Origin: Streptomyces orinoci | GTDB lineage: Bacteria > Actinomycetota > Actinomycetes > Streptomycetales > Streptomycetaceae | DNA: 64,000 nucleotides | Direction of reading: 5' to 3' | NCBI RefSeq assembly: GCF_003121295.1 | Contig: NZ_PHNC01000008.1 | Span: 1 to 64,000, forward strand | Shown: positions 26,860 through 35,480 of the stretch, piece after piece | How positions within the stretch are numbered: position 1 is the first letter of the stretch | How the letters are laid out: each line of letters opens with the position of its first letter | Made by a program: the position numbers and the translations under genes | Notes under the pieces: model-generated | Seen by the model: the letters and a program-made list of their open reading frames with translations, nothing else | What the model was told of the DNA's origin: nothing | Database searches by the model: none

Positions 26860-27842
26860 TTGACGGACTCCTTCACTCGAACGTCCTCAGTTGCCTCGTC
26901 GGTCTCGGCGGAGCGACCGGTGAGGGCGATGAATACGTCGTCCAGGGTCGGACGGCGCAGGGCGATGTCGTCGAAGGGGACGCCCAGTTCGTCCAGCCTG
27001 CGGATGATGCCGCCCAGCGAGCGGGCACCGTCCGAGACCGGGACGATCAGTTTGCGGGCCTGCTCCTCGATGGACACGTCGCCCTGGCCCTCCGAGGCCA
27101 TCACCAGGCCGGCGCCGGTGAGGTCCTCCCCCTCGGGGAGGACCAGCTCGACCCGCTCGTTCCCGACGCGCGCCTTGAGTTCGTCACTCGTGCCGTAGGC
27201 GAGCACACGGCCGTGGTCGATAACGCAGATCGAGTCGGCGAGCTGGTCGGCCTCTTCCAGGTACTGCGTGGTCAGCAGCAGCGTCGTACCGTCGGCGACC
27301 ATCGCGCGGATGACGTCCCACAGCACCCGGCGGCTCGTGGGGTCCAGGCCCGAGGTCGGCTCGTCGAGGACCATCACCGCCGGCTTCATGAGCATGGCCG
27401 CCGCGAGGTCGAGACGGCGCCGCATGCCGCCGGAGTAGGTCTTGGCGGTCCGGTCGGCGGCGTCGGTGAGGTCGAACAGCGACAGCAGCTCCTCGGCGCG
27501 GGCGACCGCGTCGCGCTTCCTCAACTGATAGAGCCGGCCGATCAGTTGCAGATTCTCCCGCCCCGTGAGGAACTCGTCGACCGCGGCGAACTGCCCCGCC
27601 ATGCCGAGCGAGCGGCGCACTGTGTCCGGGTCCTTGACGACATCCGCTCCGAGCACGGTCGCGTGCCCGGCGTCAGGCGTGAGCAGGGTGGTCAGGATCC
27701 GTACGGTGGTGCTTTTGCCGGCACCGTTGGGGCCGAGCAGCCCGAGCACGGTTCCCTGGGGGACGTCCAGGTCGACACCGTCCACCGCCCGTACGTCGCC
27801 GAAGTGTTTCACCAGGCCCTCGGCATGGATGGCTTCCGGCAT
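26856..27842 (-). CDS. ABC exporter ATP-binding protein (DrrA-like)
   Basis: 328 aa. Walker A GPNGAGKSTTVRI, signature YSGGMRRRLDLAAAM, Walker B VMVLDEPTSGLDP and switch His in LLLTTQYLEEADQLA are all intact. The ~100-residue C-terminal extension (LDDVFIALTGRSAE) is that of DrrA-type drug exporters. First gene of a two-gene operon with the ABC-2 permease. Preceded by ~230 bp of noncoding DNA with a weak promoter candidate. Likely exports the glycopeptide-polyene product. Confidence 0.93.
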   Translation of the reverse strand: MPEAIHAEGLVKHFGDVRAVDGVDLDVPQGTVLGLLGPNGAGKSTTVRILTTLLTPDAGHATVLGADVVKDPDTVRRSLGMAGQFAAVDEFLTGRENLQLIGRLYQLRKRDAVARAEELLSLFDLTDAADRTAKTYSGGMRRRLDLAAAMLMKPAVMVLDEPTSGLDPTSRRVLWDVIRAMVADGTTLLLTTQYLEEADQLADSICVIDHGRVLAYGTSDELKARVGNERVELVLPEGEDLTGAGLVMASEGQGDVSIEEQARKLIVPVSDGARSLGGIIRRLDELGVPFDDIALRRPTLDDVFIALTGRSAETDEATEDVRVKESVK

Positions 27843-27933
27843 AGAGCACTCCTGTGGTCAAAGGGTTGGGGACATGTGTGGGCACTCGGCGGCACAGGGC
27901 GGACAGATACCTGCGGTCGGACCCTACGCACGG

Positions 27934-27962
27934 ACTGTGGCACGCGATATAACGTGTGTCAA
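27934..27962 (-). promoter_or_regulatory. Weak promoter candidate of the exporter operon
   Basis: On the minus strand a perfect TTGACA (27962-27957) is followed 17 bp later by CACAGT (27939-27934), about 90 bp before the DrrA start. The -10 is poor, so this is only a candidate. Nothing else was recognised in 27843-28071. Confidence 0.3.
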
Positions 27963-28071
27963 TCATCGAGATATGTCTTGAATTTGCCGAAGCTCTCCGG
28001 GTGTCCGACGGTCGGCGCGCGCGCCGGAGGGGTGGTATGTATGTCGGTGCCCGATTCGCCTTTGCGGTTGC

Positions 28072-28374
28072 TCAGCGAGGTCGGCACCTGGCGAGGCTGC
28101 GAGCGAGCAGAGAGGCGACGGTTCCCGCCAGGAGGCCGGCGAGCGGTACGGCGACTTTCACCCAGGGGGCCCGGAGGGGCCTGTAGGCGGCGGTGCCGTC
28201 CTTGATCTCGATGTACCCGCGGGGAAGGGCGCCGACTCCGCCCGCCGCCTTCGCCGGTGCGGGCCAAGCCGATCCGGCGACCGGAATGACGGTGATTCCG
28301 TCACTGGTGACGGGTTCGCCGAAGACGGCCGACACTTGCGGGACAGGCTGGTCCGGTGTCTCTGAGCTGGTCAT
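28072..28374 (-). CDS. Second GerW/YtfJ-like small membrane-anchored protein
   Basis: 100 aa. It shares with the 2215-2616 protein the pattern FGEPVTSDGITVIPVAG, then PRGYIEIKDGTAAYRPLRAPW and a C-terminal hydrophobic anchor (VAVPLAGLLAGTVASLLA) with a basic tail. The Gly-rich loop is much shorter. Lies 17 bp after the thioesterase stop in the same direction, so it is probably co-transcribed with it. Function in a biosynthetic context is not known. Confidence 0.7.
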   Translation of the reverse strand: MTSSETPDQPVPQVSAVFGEPVTSDGITVIPVAGSAWPAPAKAAGGVGALPRGYIEIKDGTAAYRPLRAPWVKVAVPLAGLLAGTVASLLARSLARCRPR

Positions 28375-28391
28375 CGGATACCTCCGCCCGC

Positions 28392-29192
28392 TCAGGCGAG
28401 GGGGTGTCGCGCCAGGCGTCGCGAGACGAAGGCGGACAGGTCCCGCAGAATGCTCCGGGCCACGTCCTGCACCTGGTCCTCGATGTAGAAATGGCCGCCC
28501 TCGAAGACCTGGACGGTGAATTCAGCCTTCGTGTGCTCGGCCCAGCGGAGGAAGCCGTCGTGAGGCACATGCGGATCGTGGTCGCCCACGTAGCCGCTGA
28601 TGGGGCACTCAACCGAGCTTCCCTCCGGGTGGCGATACGTCTCCAGCGCCGTGAAGTCGGCCCGCAGGGCGGGGGCGATGGTGGCCAGGAGCTCCTTGTC
28701 CGCCAGCACGGCCGGCGGCGTGCCGGCGAGGTCCGACATCCATGTCATGAGCTCCTCGTCGTTCATCAGATGGACACCCTGGTCCCGCTGGACCGACGGT
28801 GCCATGTTGCCCGAGACTACGAGCCCGGCCGGACCGGGCCCCGGGCCCCGCTCCAGTCGCCGTGCGACCTCGTAGGCCACGACGGACCCCATGCTGTGCC
28901 CGAACAACGTCAATGGGCGGCCTGTCCAGGGCGCGAGAGCCGCGACGACCCCGTCCGCCAGCTCTCCCAGATCCTTCAGCGCGGGCTCGTCCAGGCGGTC
29001 CTGCCGTCCGGGGTACTGCACGATCAGCGCCTCGGCTCCCTCGGAGAGGGCGGCCGACAGGGCGAAGTACGCCGATGCGGAACCTCCGGCGTGCGGGAAG
29101 CAGACGAGGGTCGGGGCATCGCCCCTCGGGTGGTGGTACTGGCGTATCCAACCGCCGCGGGAGGCGGCGCCTCGGCTGCGCGTGTTCGTCAC
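28392..29192 (-). CDS. Type II thioesterase
   Basis: A 266-aa alpha/beta hydrolase of the GrsT/RifR type. Seen: LVCFPHAGGSASAYF, nucleophile Ser in LFGHSMGSVVAYE, the Asp region GYVGDHDPHV, and catalytic His in FEGGHFYI. Such enzymes hydrolyse wrong or stalled acyl groups from carrier domains in the cytosol and serve both NRPS and PKS lines. First gene of a two-gene leftward unit with the GerW-like gene. Confidence 0.93.
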   Translation of the reverse strand: MTNTRSRGAASRGGWIRQYHHPRGDAPTLVCFPHAGGSASAYFALSAALSEGAEALIVQYPGRQDRLDEPALKDLGELADGVVAALAPWTGRPLTLFGHSMGSVVAYEVARRLERGPGPGPAGLVVSGNMAPSVQRDQGVHLMNDEELMTWMSDLAGTPPAVLADKELLATIAPALRADFTALETYRHPEGSSVECPISGYVGDHDPHVPHDGFLRWAEHTKAEFTVQVFEGGHFYIEDQVQDVARSILRDLSAFVSRRLARHPLA

Positions 29193-29439
29193 TCCATGCT
29201 CCTTCTCCGGTCGATGGATGCGGGCCAGTGCGCAGTTCTCAACATCACGTGATCGGGCCCCACTTGGCCTTCCGGCACCAGAGGGTCGGCTCCAGCGCGT
29301 CGATCAGGGGAATGAGCCAGCCGTCCAGCAGCCTGCGGACGGTGACACGTCCGGCACCCGGCACTCGCGAAGACGCTCGCGAAGCTCTTCGGGGCTTTCG
29401 GTGGTGCTGGGGTACTTGCTCGCGAAGCAGCTTACGCAG

Positions 29440-29937
29440 GATCAGCCAGGGCGGCTGCAAGTTCCGTGTGCTGATGTGCGCGGCTGCGGTGGTGGCGGGA
29501 GCGAGCCAAGAGCAGCGACGAACTCGCCGAGTGGGGCTCACGCGCCTCATCCACGCGGCTGGTGACCCCCGGCATCCGCCGTCATCCGCTGCAGCGTGAT
29601 GGCCGGCGACGGCAGGGCACTCCAGGGCACACCTGGTCAAGGCGAACATTGCCCGGCTGGTCGAGACCAAGAAGGCGCACTCCATCGCCGTGATCAAGAC
29701 CAACCGGACCACCGCCCACCACCGGCTCGCCGCCCTGCCCCGGCGGGACATTCCCGTCCAGCACACTGCCTCAAGCACCGAAACGGCCGCCGGGAGTCCC
29801 GCTCGATCAAGACCTGCGCCGTCGGCGACCACCCCGGCGGCATCGCTATTGTCCACGCGAAGCCCGCCATCCGGGTCCACCGCCGTCACAAGGAAACCGG
29901 CCGACGCGAGACCCGCGAAAGCGTCTACGAGCCCTGA
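29440..29937 (+). pseudogene. ISAs1-family transposase remnant
   Basis: Rightward frames carry pieces of an ISAs1-type transposase: VLMCAAAVVAGAS (N-terminal helix), then HSIAVIKTNRTTAHHRLAAL with RRDIPVQHT, then after a frame change RRESRSIKTCAVGDHPGGIA with AKPAIRVHRRHKETGRRE. At least one frameshift and several deletions make it inactive. Together with the IS1380 remnant at 30080-30700 it fills the 1.7-kb stretch 29193-30939, where I see no intact gene. Confidence 0.65.
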
Positions 29938-29981
29938 GGGTCAGCCCGGAGTGGATCACGGATGTGCCGCACATGAGGCGC

Positions 29982-29999
29982 TGTCCTGGCGACTGGACA
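29982..29999. promoter_or_regulatory. TGTCC-N8-GGACA candidate operator (copy 2)
   Basis: TGTCC-TGGCGACT-GGACA, identical to copy 1 (14932) except for the last spacer base, and extended by one complementary pair on each side. It stands among transposase debris about 940 bp before the LmbU-like gene, so its present target is unclear; it may be a promoter fragment moved by rearrangement. Confidence 0.45.
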
Positions 30000-30079
30000 G
30001 CCATAGGGGGCCCCGGTATGCGGCCGCATGGGCTTCACTCGCCGACCGGGAATCCTGGTGGACGTTCCACCTCGATTCG

Positions 30080-30700
30080 TCAATGCGTTTCGGTCGCTGA
30101 TCGGTCCGACGGTTTACCCGTCATATCCTCTGGTTGAGGGCGGGTCGTCGCGGGACACTGCGGCTGCGCCGGGTCCCACGGGCCCGGAGACTGCGGGGCG
30201 TCGAGGAACTGGATCTGCCGTCGGCCGGTCTTCTGCTCGAAGAGGGTCGGCTTCTTCAGCTGCCGCTGGGAGGGGCGGAGCCGGCGGACGATCAGCCGCA
30301 TCCCTTCCGGCCGGCCGTTCAGGGTGTTCGCATCGCTCAACTCGGCGACATGGTAACGCGCTTGGAGTGCGCCGCCCTGTGTCGGTGAGGTCTCCCATGC
30401 GCTCTTGGGAAGCTGAGCGATCGCGGCCTCGTCCTCGTCGGTTCGCGCAACAGCCGGCCGGCGGATGGAACCCGAACGTGCCCTTGAAGGTGCCCGCAGC
30501 GGCCCTTCAAGCGCCGTCCGGCAACGGTGAGGTGGGGAATGCCGCCCGGCCTCAGGCGCAGCAGCGTCCACACATGGCGACGTAGCCGCCGTCCCGCCGG
30601 CCGCTCGCCAGGCCCCGCGTGAGCCCGACCCGGCCCGCGAGCTTCCGCAGCAGCACCGCTCCCGCGTGCCCCACCATGGCGCTTCGGTGCGACGGCCGGC
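30080..30700 (-). pseudogene. IS1380-family transposase remnant
   Basis: Leftward: an N-terminal piece (GAVLLRKLAGRVGLTRGLAS), then in another frame EDEAAIAQLPKSAWETS, then YHVAELSD and PEGMRLIVRRLRPS with LFEQKTGRR. These match blocks in order along IS1380-type transposases, but the catalytic middle is absent. Inactive, with frame changes. Confidence 0.7.
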
Positions 30701-30904
30701 GTCAGGACAGGTGGTACAAGTCATGCTGGTGGGGCTCCTGTTGCGCCCGCCCGGGCCGACCGATCAAGCGGGAACGTCTCGCTTGGCGATGTCAGACGAG
30801 CCCTTGCCCGGTACACATCACATGGGCTCTACTTGTCCAGGTCACAAAGGCGTCGCGCCAGGCTGGAGCCACTTTGATTAGGTCGTTCCAGCGCGGCCTG
30901 ACTC

Positions 30905-30917
30905 GCACGTGACGTGC
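30905..30917. promoter_or_regulatory. Palindrome in the LmbU-like gene's leader
   Basis: GCACGT-G-ACGTGC is a perfect 13-bp palindrome 22 bp upstream of the ATG at 30940. It may be an operator in the 5' leader. The same leader holds ATTAGGTCG (30877-30885), which is repeated in the NRPS2 promoter region. Confidence 0.35.
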
Positions 30918-30939
30918 AAACGTTCTTAGGGGGAAGGAC

Positions 30940-31596
30940 ATGGCACTACCGCGATCCGATACACGAACCGCATTACGCCGCCAGAATGATGTAGAGGAAG
31001 TCGTGGGGCAGCAGCGGGGGCCCGCCGACAGTCCGCATCGCAGCCAGGTACTCACGACGAATGTCGGCCTTCAGATCCCCGCCGGACTGACCTTCGAGAA
31101 CTGGGAGAACACCGGAAGAAAGCTTTCGGGAATCATAAATTCCTCTTCCTGGTGGCTCGGTGACTGGCTGATATACGGGAAGGACCACTATAGCGATCGT
31201 TACGAGCGGGGAATTCGCGCTGTGGGTCTTCGGTATCAGACACTGCGCAACTACGCCTGGGTGTCCCGTCGTTTCGCCATAGACCGCCGTCGGGCCTCTC
31301 TCAGCTTTCAGCACCATGCCGAGGTGGCCTCGCTGTCGATAGCGGAGCAGGAGCACTGGCTCGACCAGTGCGAGGCACACGAGTGGAGCACCAAGCAATT
31401 ACGCAAGGCCGTACGTCTTGCACAGGAGAACGAAATCGCGGGCGAGGACCAGGACACCGAACCGACTCAGCGGCTCGCCGTTCCGATCGGCCGCATGCGG
31501 CGGTGGCACAGTGCCGCATCGCACGCGGGGATCGATCTCGAGGAGTGGGTGCTCGTCACGCTGGACAGCGCGGCCGAGGAGATCCTGGCGAGGTAG
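30940..31596 (+). CDS. LmbU-family cluster-situated regulator
   Basis: 218 aa; ATG with AGGGGGAAGG upstream. The region NVGLQIPAGLTFENWENTG, then SSWWLGDWLIYG, YGLRYQTLRNYAWV-like VGLRYQTLRNYAWVSR and WSTKQLRKAVR matches the LmbU family (lincomycin pathway regulator and relatives), DNA-binding proteins with a C-terminal helix-turn-helix. It carries two TTA codons (codon 12, 30973-30975; codon 154, 31399-31401), so synthesis should wait for bldA tRNA. Likely a pathway activator acting with the SARP at 35481. The 98-bp gap to the convergent RmlB gene shows nothing notable. Confidence 0.85.
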   Translation: MALPRSDTRTALRRQNDVEEVVGQQRGPADSPHRSQVLTTNVGLQIPAGLTFENWENTGRKLSGIINSSSWWLGDWLIYGKDHYSDRYERGIRAVGLRYQTLRNYAWVSRRFAIDRRRASLSFQHHAEVASLSIAEQEHWLDQCEAHEWSTKQLRKAVRLAQENEIAGEDQDTEPTQRLAVPIGRMRRWHSAASHAGIDLEEWVLVTLDSAAEEILAR

Positions 31597-31694
31597 GCGC
31601 CGCACCGACGGGGCCCGTGGTCATCGAGGATGTCTACGCGGGCAGACCGCCGCGAGGCCTTGTGACCGCCGCCCCGTCCTTCCCGCTCGTACTC

Positions 31695-32675
31695 TCACGC
31701 ATTCTGCCGACGCTTGATCGGTTCCCACCAGTCCCGGTTGTCGCGGTACCAGGCGAAGGTCTCGGCCAGCCCGGACTCGAAGTCGTGGCGCGGGCTGTAG
31801 CCCAGTTCGGTGCGCAGCCTGGTGCAGTCGATCGAGTAGCGCCTGTCGTGGCCCTTGCGGTCCGGGACATGGCGCACCCGTGTCCAGTCCGCGCCGCAGG
31901 CGGTGAGCAGCCGTTCGGTCAGTTCACGGTTGCTCAGTTCGATGCCGCCGCTGATGTTGTAGACACGGCCCGCGACGCCGCCGGCCCGGACCAGCTCGAT
32001 GGCCGCGCAGTGGTCCTCGACGTGCAGCCAGTCGCGCCGGTTCAGGCCGTCGCCGTATAGCGGTACGTCACCGCCGTCGAGCAGACTCGTGAGGAACAGC
32101 GGGATGATCTTCTCGGGGAACTGCCGCGGCCCGTAGTTGTTGCTGCACCGGGTGACCCGCACGTCCAGGCCGTGAGTGCGGTGGTACGACAGGGCCAGCA
32201 GGTCCGAGGCCGCTTTGGAGGCGGCGTAGGGCGAATTGGGGTCGAGGGGGTCCTGCTCGGTGCGCGCGCCGCTCTCCACCGAGCCGTAGACCTCGTCCGT
32301 GGACACGTGCACGAAGCGGTCGACGTCGTATCGCAGCGCGGCGTCCAGCAGGGTCTGGGTGCCCGTGACATTGGTGCGGACGAAGGCATCGGCGGAGGCG
32401 ATCGAGCGGTCCACGTGCGACTCGGCGGCGAAGTGCACCACCTGGTCGGCCTGACCCATCAGCTTGTCGACGAGGGGGGCGTCGCAGATATCGCCCCGGA
32501 CGAACGTCAGCCGGTGATCGCCGAGGTCGAGATTGTCCAGGCTGCCGGCGTACGTCAGGCTGTCCAGCACCGTGATCCGGAACCCCCCGGAGTCCTGCGC
32601 CGCGCCGGGCGCGAGCAGCATCCGTACATAAGCGGAGCCGATGAAACCGGCAGCGCCGGTGACCAGGAGATTCAC
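31695..32675 (-). CDS. rmlB: dTDP-glucose 4,6-dehydratase
   Basis: 326 aa from the GTG at 32675, whose GTGA overlaps the RmlA stop. Seen: nucleotide motif LLVTGAAGFIGSAYV, catalytic Thr-Asp-Glu in HVSTDEVYG, and YxxxK in PYAASKAASD. Converts dTDP-glucose to dTDP-4-keto-6-deoxyglucose using bound NAD+, the branch point for the 2,3-dehydratase at 12931. Co-transcribed with RmlA. Full family length. Confidence 0.95.
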   Translation of the reverse strand: MNLLVTGAAGFIGSAYVRMLLAPGAAQDSGGFRITVLDSLTYAGSLDNLDLGDHRLTFVRGDICDAPLVDKLMGQADQVVHFAAESHVDRSIASADAFVRTNVTGTQTLLDAALRYDVDRFVHVSTDEVYGSVESGARTEQDPLDPNSPYAASKAASDLLALSYHRTHGLDVRVTRCSNNYGPRQFPEKIIPLFLTSLLDGGDVPLYGDGLNRRDWLHVEDHCAAIELVRAGGVAGRVYNISGGIELSNRELTERLLTACGADWTRVRHVPDRKGHDRRYSIDCTRLRTELGYSPRHDFESGLAETFAWYRDNRDWWEPIKRRQNA

Positions 32676-33580
32676 AGCGCCTCCGAAGGAAGCGGGGGCA
32701 GCATGCCCGCACGGCAGAGGCGGGCGCGCTCCATGACGTACTCGCCGTAGGGCGAGTTGCACATGCTCGCCCCCAGCGCTTGGCAGTCGTCCGGGTCGAT
32801 GTACCCCATGTGCATGGCGATCTCCTCGATGCAGCCCAGCCGGGTGCCCTGCCGGCGCTGCGTGTCCCTTACAAATGTGCCTGCTTCGAGCAGGGATTCA
32901 TGGGTGCCGGTGTCCAGCCAGGTGACGCCCCTGCCCAGCCACACCAACTCGGCGGTGCCCCTCTTCAGATAGACGCGCAGCAAGTCTGTGATTTCCAGCT
33001 CGCCCCGGGGGGATGGCTCCAGGTCTCTGGCGATGTCCGTGACCTGGGCGTCGAAAAAGTAGATCCCCGGGATGGCGAGGTTCGAGCGCGGCCGCTGCGG
33101 CTTCTCCTCGATGGAGACGAGTTCGCCCCGCGAGTCGATCTCGGCGACGCCGAACCGCTCAGGGTCGGCGACCTCGTGGCCGAACAGCACGCAGCCACCC
33201 ATCTTCAGCGCGGTGCGCCGCAGCAGGGTGGGCAGGTTGGCGCCGTGGAAGAGGTTGTCCCCGAGGATCAGCGCGCACTGCTCGCCGCGGATGTGGTCCT
33301 CCCCCACGAGGAAGGCGTCAGCGATGCCGCGCGGCTCGTCCTGTGTGGCGTAGTCGATGGACAGCCCCAGCTGCCGACCGTCGCCCAGCAGGGCTTGGAA
33401 GGCGGGGAGGTCGGTCGCACGCGTGATGATGAGGATGTCCTGGATGCCCGCCAGCATGAGCACGGAGAGCGGGTAGTAGATCATCGGCTTGTCGTAGACC
33501 GGCGCGAGCTGTTTGGAACCCGCGAAGGTGAGGGGCTGCAGGCGGGTGCCGTTGCCGCCCGCGAGAATGATGCCTTTCAT
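32672..33580 (-). CDS. rmlA: Glucose-1-phosphate thymidylyltransferase
   Basis: 302 aa. N-terminal MKGIILAGGNGTRLQPLT with the nucleotide-binding loop, then KQLAPVYDKPMIYYPLSVLM, and downstream EKPQRPRSNLAIPGIYFF and WLDTGTHESLLEA, all typical of RmlA. Makes dTDP-glucose from glucose-1-phosphate and dTTP. First gene of the rmlA-rmlB unit, divergent from glycosyltransferase 2; the 262-bp intergenic region has SARP-like repeats in both directions. Confidence 0.95.
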   Translation of the reverse strand: MKGIILAGGNGTRLQPLTFAGSKQLAPVYDKPMIYYPLSVLMLAGIQDILIITRATDLPAFQALLGDGRQLGLSIDYATQDEPRGIADAFLVGEDHIRGEQCALILGDNLFHGANLPTLLRRTALKMGGCVLFGHEVADPERFGVAEIDSRGELVSIEEKPQRPRSNLAIPGIYFFDAQVTDIARDLEPSPRGELEITDLLRVYLKRGTAELVWLGRGVTWLDTGTHESLLEAGTFVRDTQRRQGTRLGCIEEIAMHMGYIDPDDCQALGASMCNSPYGEYVMERARLCRAGMLPPLPSEAL

Positions 33581-33633
33581 TCGCTCTTCAAGCCCCCTCG
33601 TGATCGGTGTGCTCGCATCTTCGGGGGACCGTC

Positions 33634-33659
33634 CTAAGCCGACCTAGTGCGCATCTTGG
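33634..33659 (-). promoter_or_regulatory. Candidate SARP operator for rmlA-rmlB
   Basis: Minus strand: CCAAG (33659-33655), ACTAG (33648-33644, 11 bp on) and CTTAG (33638-33634, 10 bp on), ending 53 bp before the rmlA start. The last spacing is one base short. Confidence 0.45.
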
Positions 33660-33753
33660 AAGGGCTGACGCCATGAGGAGCGCGGTGGGCACCGGGAGTC
33701 GGGCGGCGGGGCCCGCGTAGGGGATCTGGAGCGTGCCGCCCGGATCCGGGACA

Positions 33754-33780
33754 CCAAGCGCGGGCCAAGACCGGCCCAAG
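33754..33780 (+). promoter_or_regulatory. Candidate SARP operator for glycosyltransferase 2
   Basis: CCAAG occurs three times exactly 11 bp apart (33754, 33765, 33776), 62 bp before the start at 33843. This is the cleanest example of the repeated architecture in the window. Confidence 0.65.
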
Positions 33781-33842
33781 GTGGCCGGGTGAGGGTCTCC
33801 CGTGTCCGGCTGGGTGCGGAGTTCCTGAAGGGGCTGATCGGC

Positions 33843-35147
33843 TTGAGAATCCTGTTCACCTGTATTCCTTGGCGGACCCACTTCCAGGCCCTGGTGCCGC
33901 TGGCCTGGGCCTTGCAGGCGGCGGGGCACGAGGTCCGCGTCGCGAGCGGCCCGGAGCTGACGGACGCCGTCACCGCCTCAGGTCTGCCGGCGGTACCCGT
34001 CGGCTCCGACGAGCCGGTCGTGGAGAAACTTGACGCGCTTCTGGTTCCGGAGGTGATGGCGAAGGTCCAGGAACTCGCGGAGCGGGGCGATCTTCTGACC
34101 GACCTGTCGGAGAACCGCGAGGAGGAGCTCACCTGGGAGCGCCTGCGGTGGGGCTACCAGATGACGCAGCGGACCCAGGCGGCCATGAACGATGCGATGG
34201 TCGAGGAGCTGGTGGAGTACTGCCGTTGGTGGCAGCCGGACCTGGTGCTCTGGGACTGGCTGAGCCACGCGGGCGCCATCGCGGCCACGGCGGTCGGAGC
34301 GCCGCACGGGCGCATGCTGCTCGAACTCGACGTGGTGGGCCGGATGCGGCGGCATTACCTGCGGGTGCGGGCGGAGCAGGCGCCCGAGAAGCGAGAGGAC
34401 CCGTTGGGGGACTGGTTGGGGGAGTGGGCGGAGAAGTTCGGTGCCGAGTTCTCCGAGGAGATGGTGACCGGGCAGTTCGCGGTCGAGCAGATGGTCGGTT
34501 CGATGCGGCTGGAGTCGCCGTTGCCGCATCTTCCGTTGCGGTATATCCCCTACAACGGGCCGTCGGTCGTGCCTCACTGGGCCCGGCGCGACCCGGCCAG
34601 GCGGCGCGTGCTCGCCACCTTCGGACTCAGTCTGGAGCAGGCGGAGAGGCATCAGGCCATTTCCATGGAGCAGATGCAGGGGATGCTGGATGCGCTGGCC
34701 GATCTGGACATCGAGCTGGTGGTGACGCTGCCCGAGCGGTTCCAGCGGGAACTGGAGCGGGTGCCGGACAACACCAGGATGGTGGAGTTCGTTCCGCTGC
34801 ACGCCATCGTCCCGTCGTGCTCGGCCGTGATCCACCACGGCGGCGTGCCCGGGTTCCTGGAGGCGATCGCCCATGGGGTGCCACAGCTGGCACTCGGCAG
34901 CGCCTGTCCCGACATGGGGGAGCGTGGTCCGCGGCTGGTGCGGTCCGGGGCCGGCCTGTGGATCCGGGGGGACGCCCCGGAGGACCTGGACGGGGAGCGG
35001 GTACGGGAGCGGCTGGTGCGGCTGCTGGAGGAGCCGTCGTTCCGGGAGGCCGCCGGGCGGCTCGGCGAGGAACTGGCGGCGCAGCCGTCGCCCGCCGAGG
35101 TCGTCCGGGACCTGGAGCGGATCGTGGACCGCTCCGGCTCGCGCTGA
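33843..35147 (+). CDS. Glycosyltransferase 2 (GT-B, macrolide/EryCIII-like family)
   Basis: 434 aa from a TTG at 33843, giving the same (M)RILFTCIPWRTHFQ start as its paralogues; a GTG at 33789 is the longer option. Donor block AVIHHGGVPGFLEAIAHGVPQ is intact. Much of the gene is near-identical at DNA level to glycosyltransferase 3 (54565-55866), but residues ~60-125 and the RMLLELDVVGRMRRHYL segment differ. In GT-B enzymes the N-terminal half contacts the acceptor, so the pair probably uses the same sugar donor on different acceptor positions. Possible need for a helper protein, not seen. Confidence 0.9.
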   Translation: MRILFTCIPWRTHFQALVPLAWALQAAGHEVRVASGPELTDAVTASGLPAVPVGSDEPVVEKLDALLVPEVMAKVQELAERGDLLTDLSENREEELTWERLRWGYQMTQRTQAAMNDAMVEELVEYCRWWQPDLVLWDWLSHAGAIAATAVGAPHGRMLLELDVVGRMRRHYLRVRAEQAPEKREDPLGDWLGEWAEKFGAEFSEEMVTGQFAVEQMVGSMRLESPLPHLPLRYIPYNGPSVVPHWARRDPARRRVLATFGLSLEQAERHQAISMEQMQGMLDALADLDIELVVTLPERFQRELERVPDNTRMVEFVPLHAIVPSCSAVIHHGGVPGFLEAIAHGVPQLALGSACPDMGERGPRLVRSGAGLWIRGDAPEDLDGERVRERLVRLLEEPSFREAAGRLGEELAAQPSPAEVVRDLERIVDRSGSR

Positions 35148-35211
35148 GTGCGTCCCGTAAACGGTCTTCGCTGGGTTGGTGACGCGGGTGCCCGTCGGAC
35201 ATGCCGGCAGC

Positions 35212-35430
35212 TCAGCCCGTGAGGGCGACGTTGTGCCGGCGTGCGATGCCGGGCATCGCGTGGCGGTGCGGCATTGCCGGGCCGGTGCCGGGGTGGGCGC
35301 CGGCCACGATGGCGAAGAGCGGCGCGAGCCGGCGCAGCGTCAAGTTGGTGCGCCGGCACGCCGCGACCGGCGTCCGGGACGGCTCCGACACCGTGAGCAC
35401 ACCAGCCGTAGCAGGAATTACCTCGCCCAC
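35212..35430 (-). pseudogene. IS5-type transposase N-terminal remnant
   Basis: Leftward frame contains LTVSEPSRTPVAACRRTNLT followed by LRRLAPLFAI, resembling the helix-turn-helix start of IS5/IS112-type transposases (a TNLTLRxLAPLFGVSKSAADR pattern), then loses similarity. Fragment only. The 333-bp gap between glycosyltransferase 2 and the SARP holds nothing else I can support. Confidence 0.5.
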
Positions 35431-35480
35431 GACCAGGTGCTACGGGGCATCCCTTGGCCGGCACGGCCGTCCGGAGGCGG

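Noticed and set aside
29244..29253. ATCACGTGAT palindrome upstream of the thioesterase gene
   Set aside because: A 10-bp palindrome with a CACGTG core is easily found by chance, and it is not repeated with the same flanks elsewhere.
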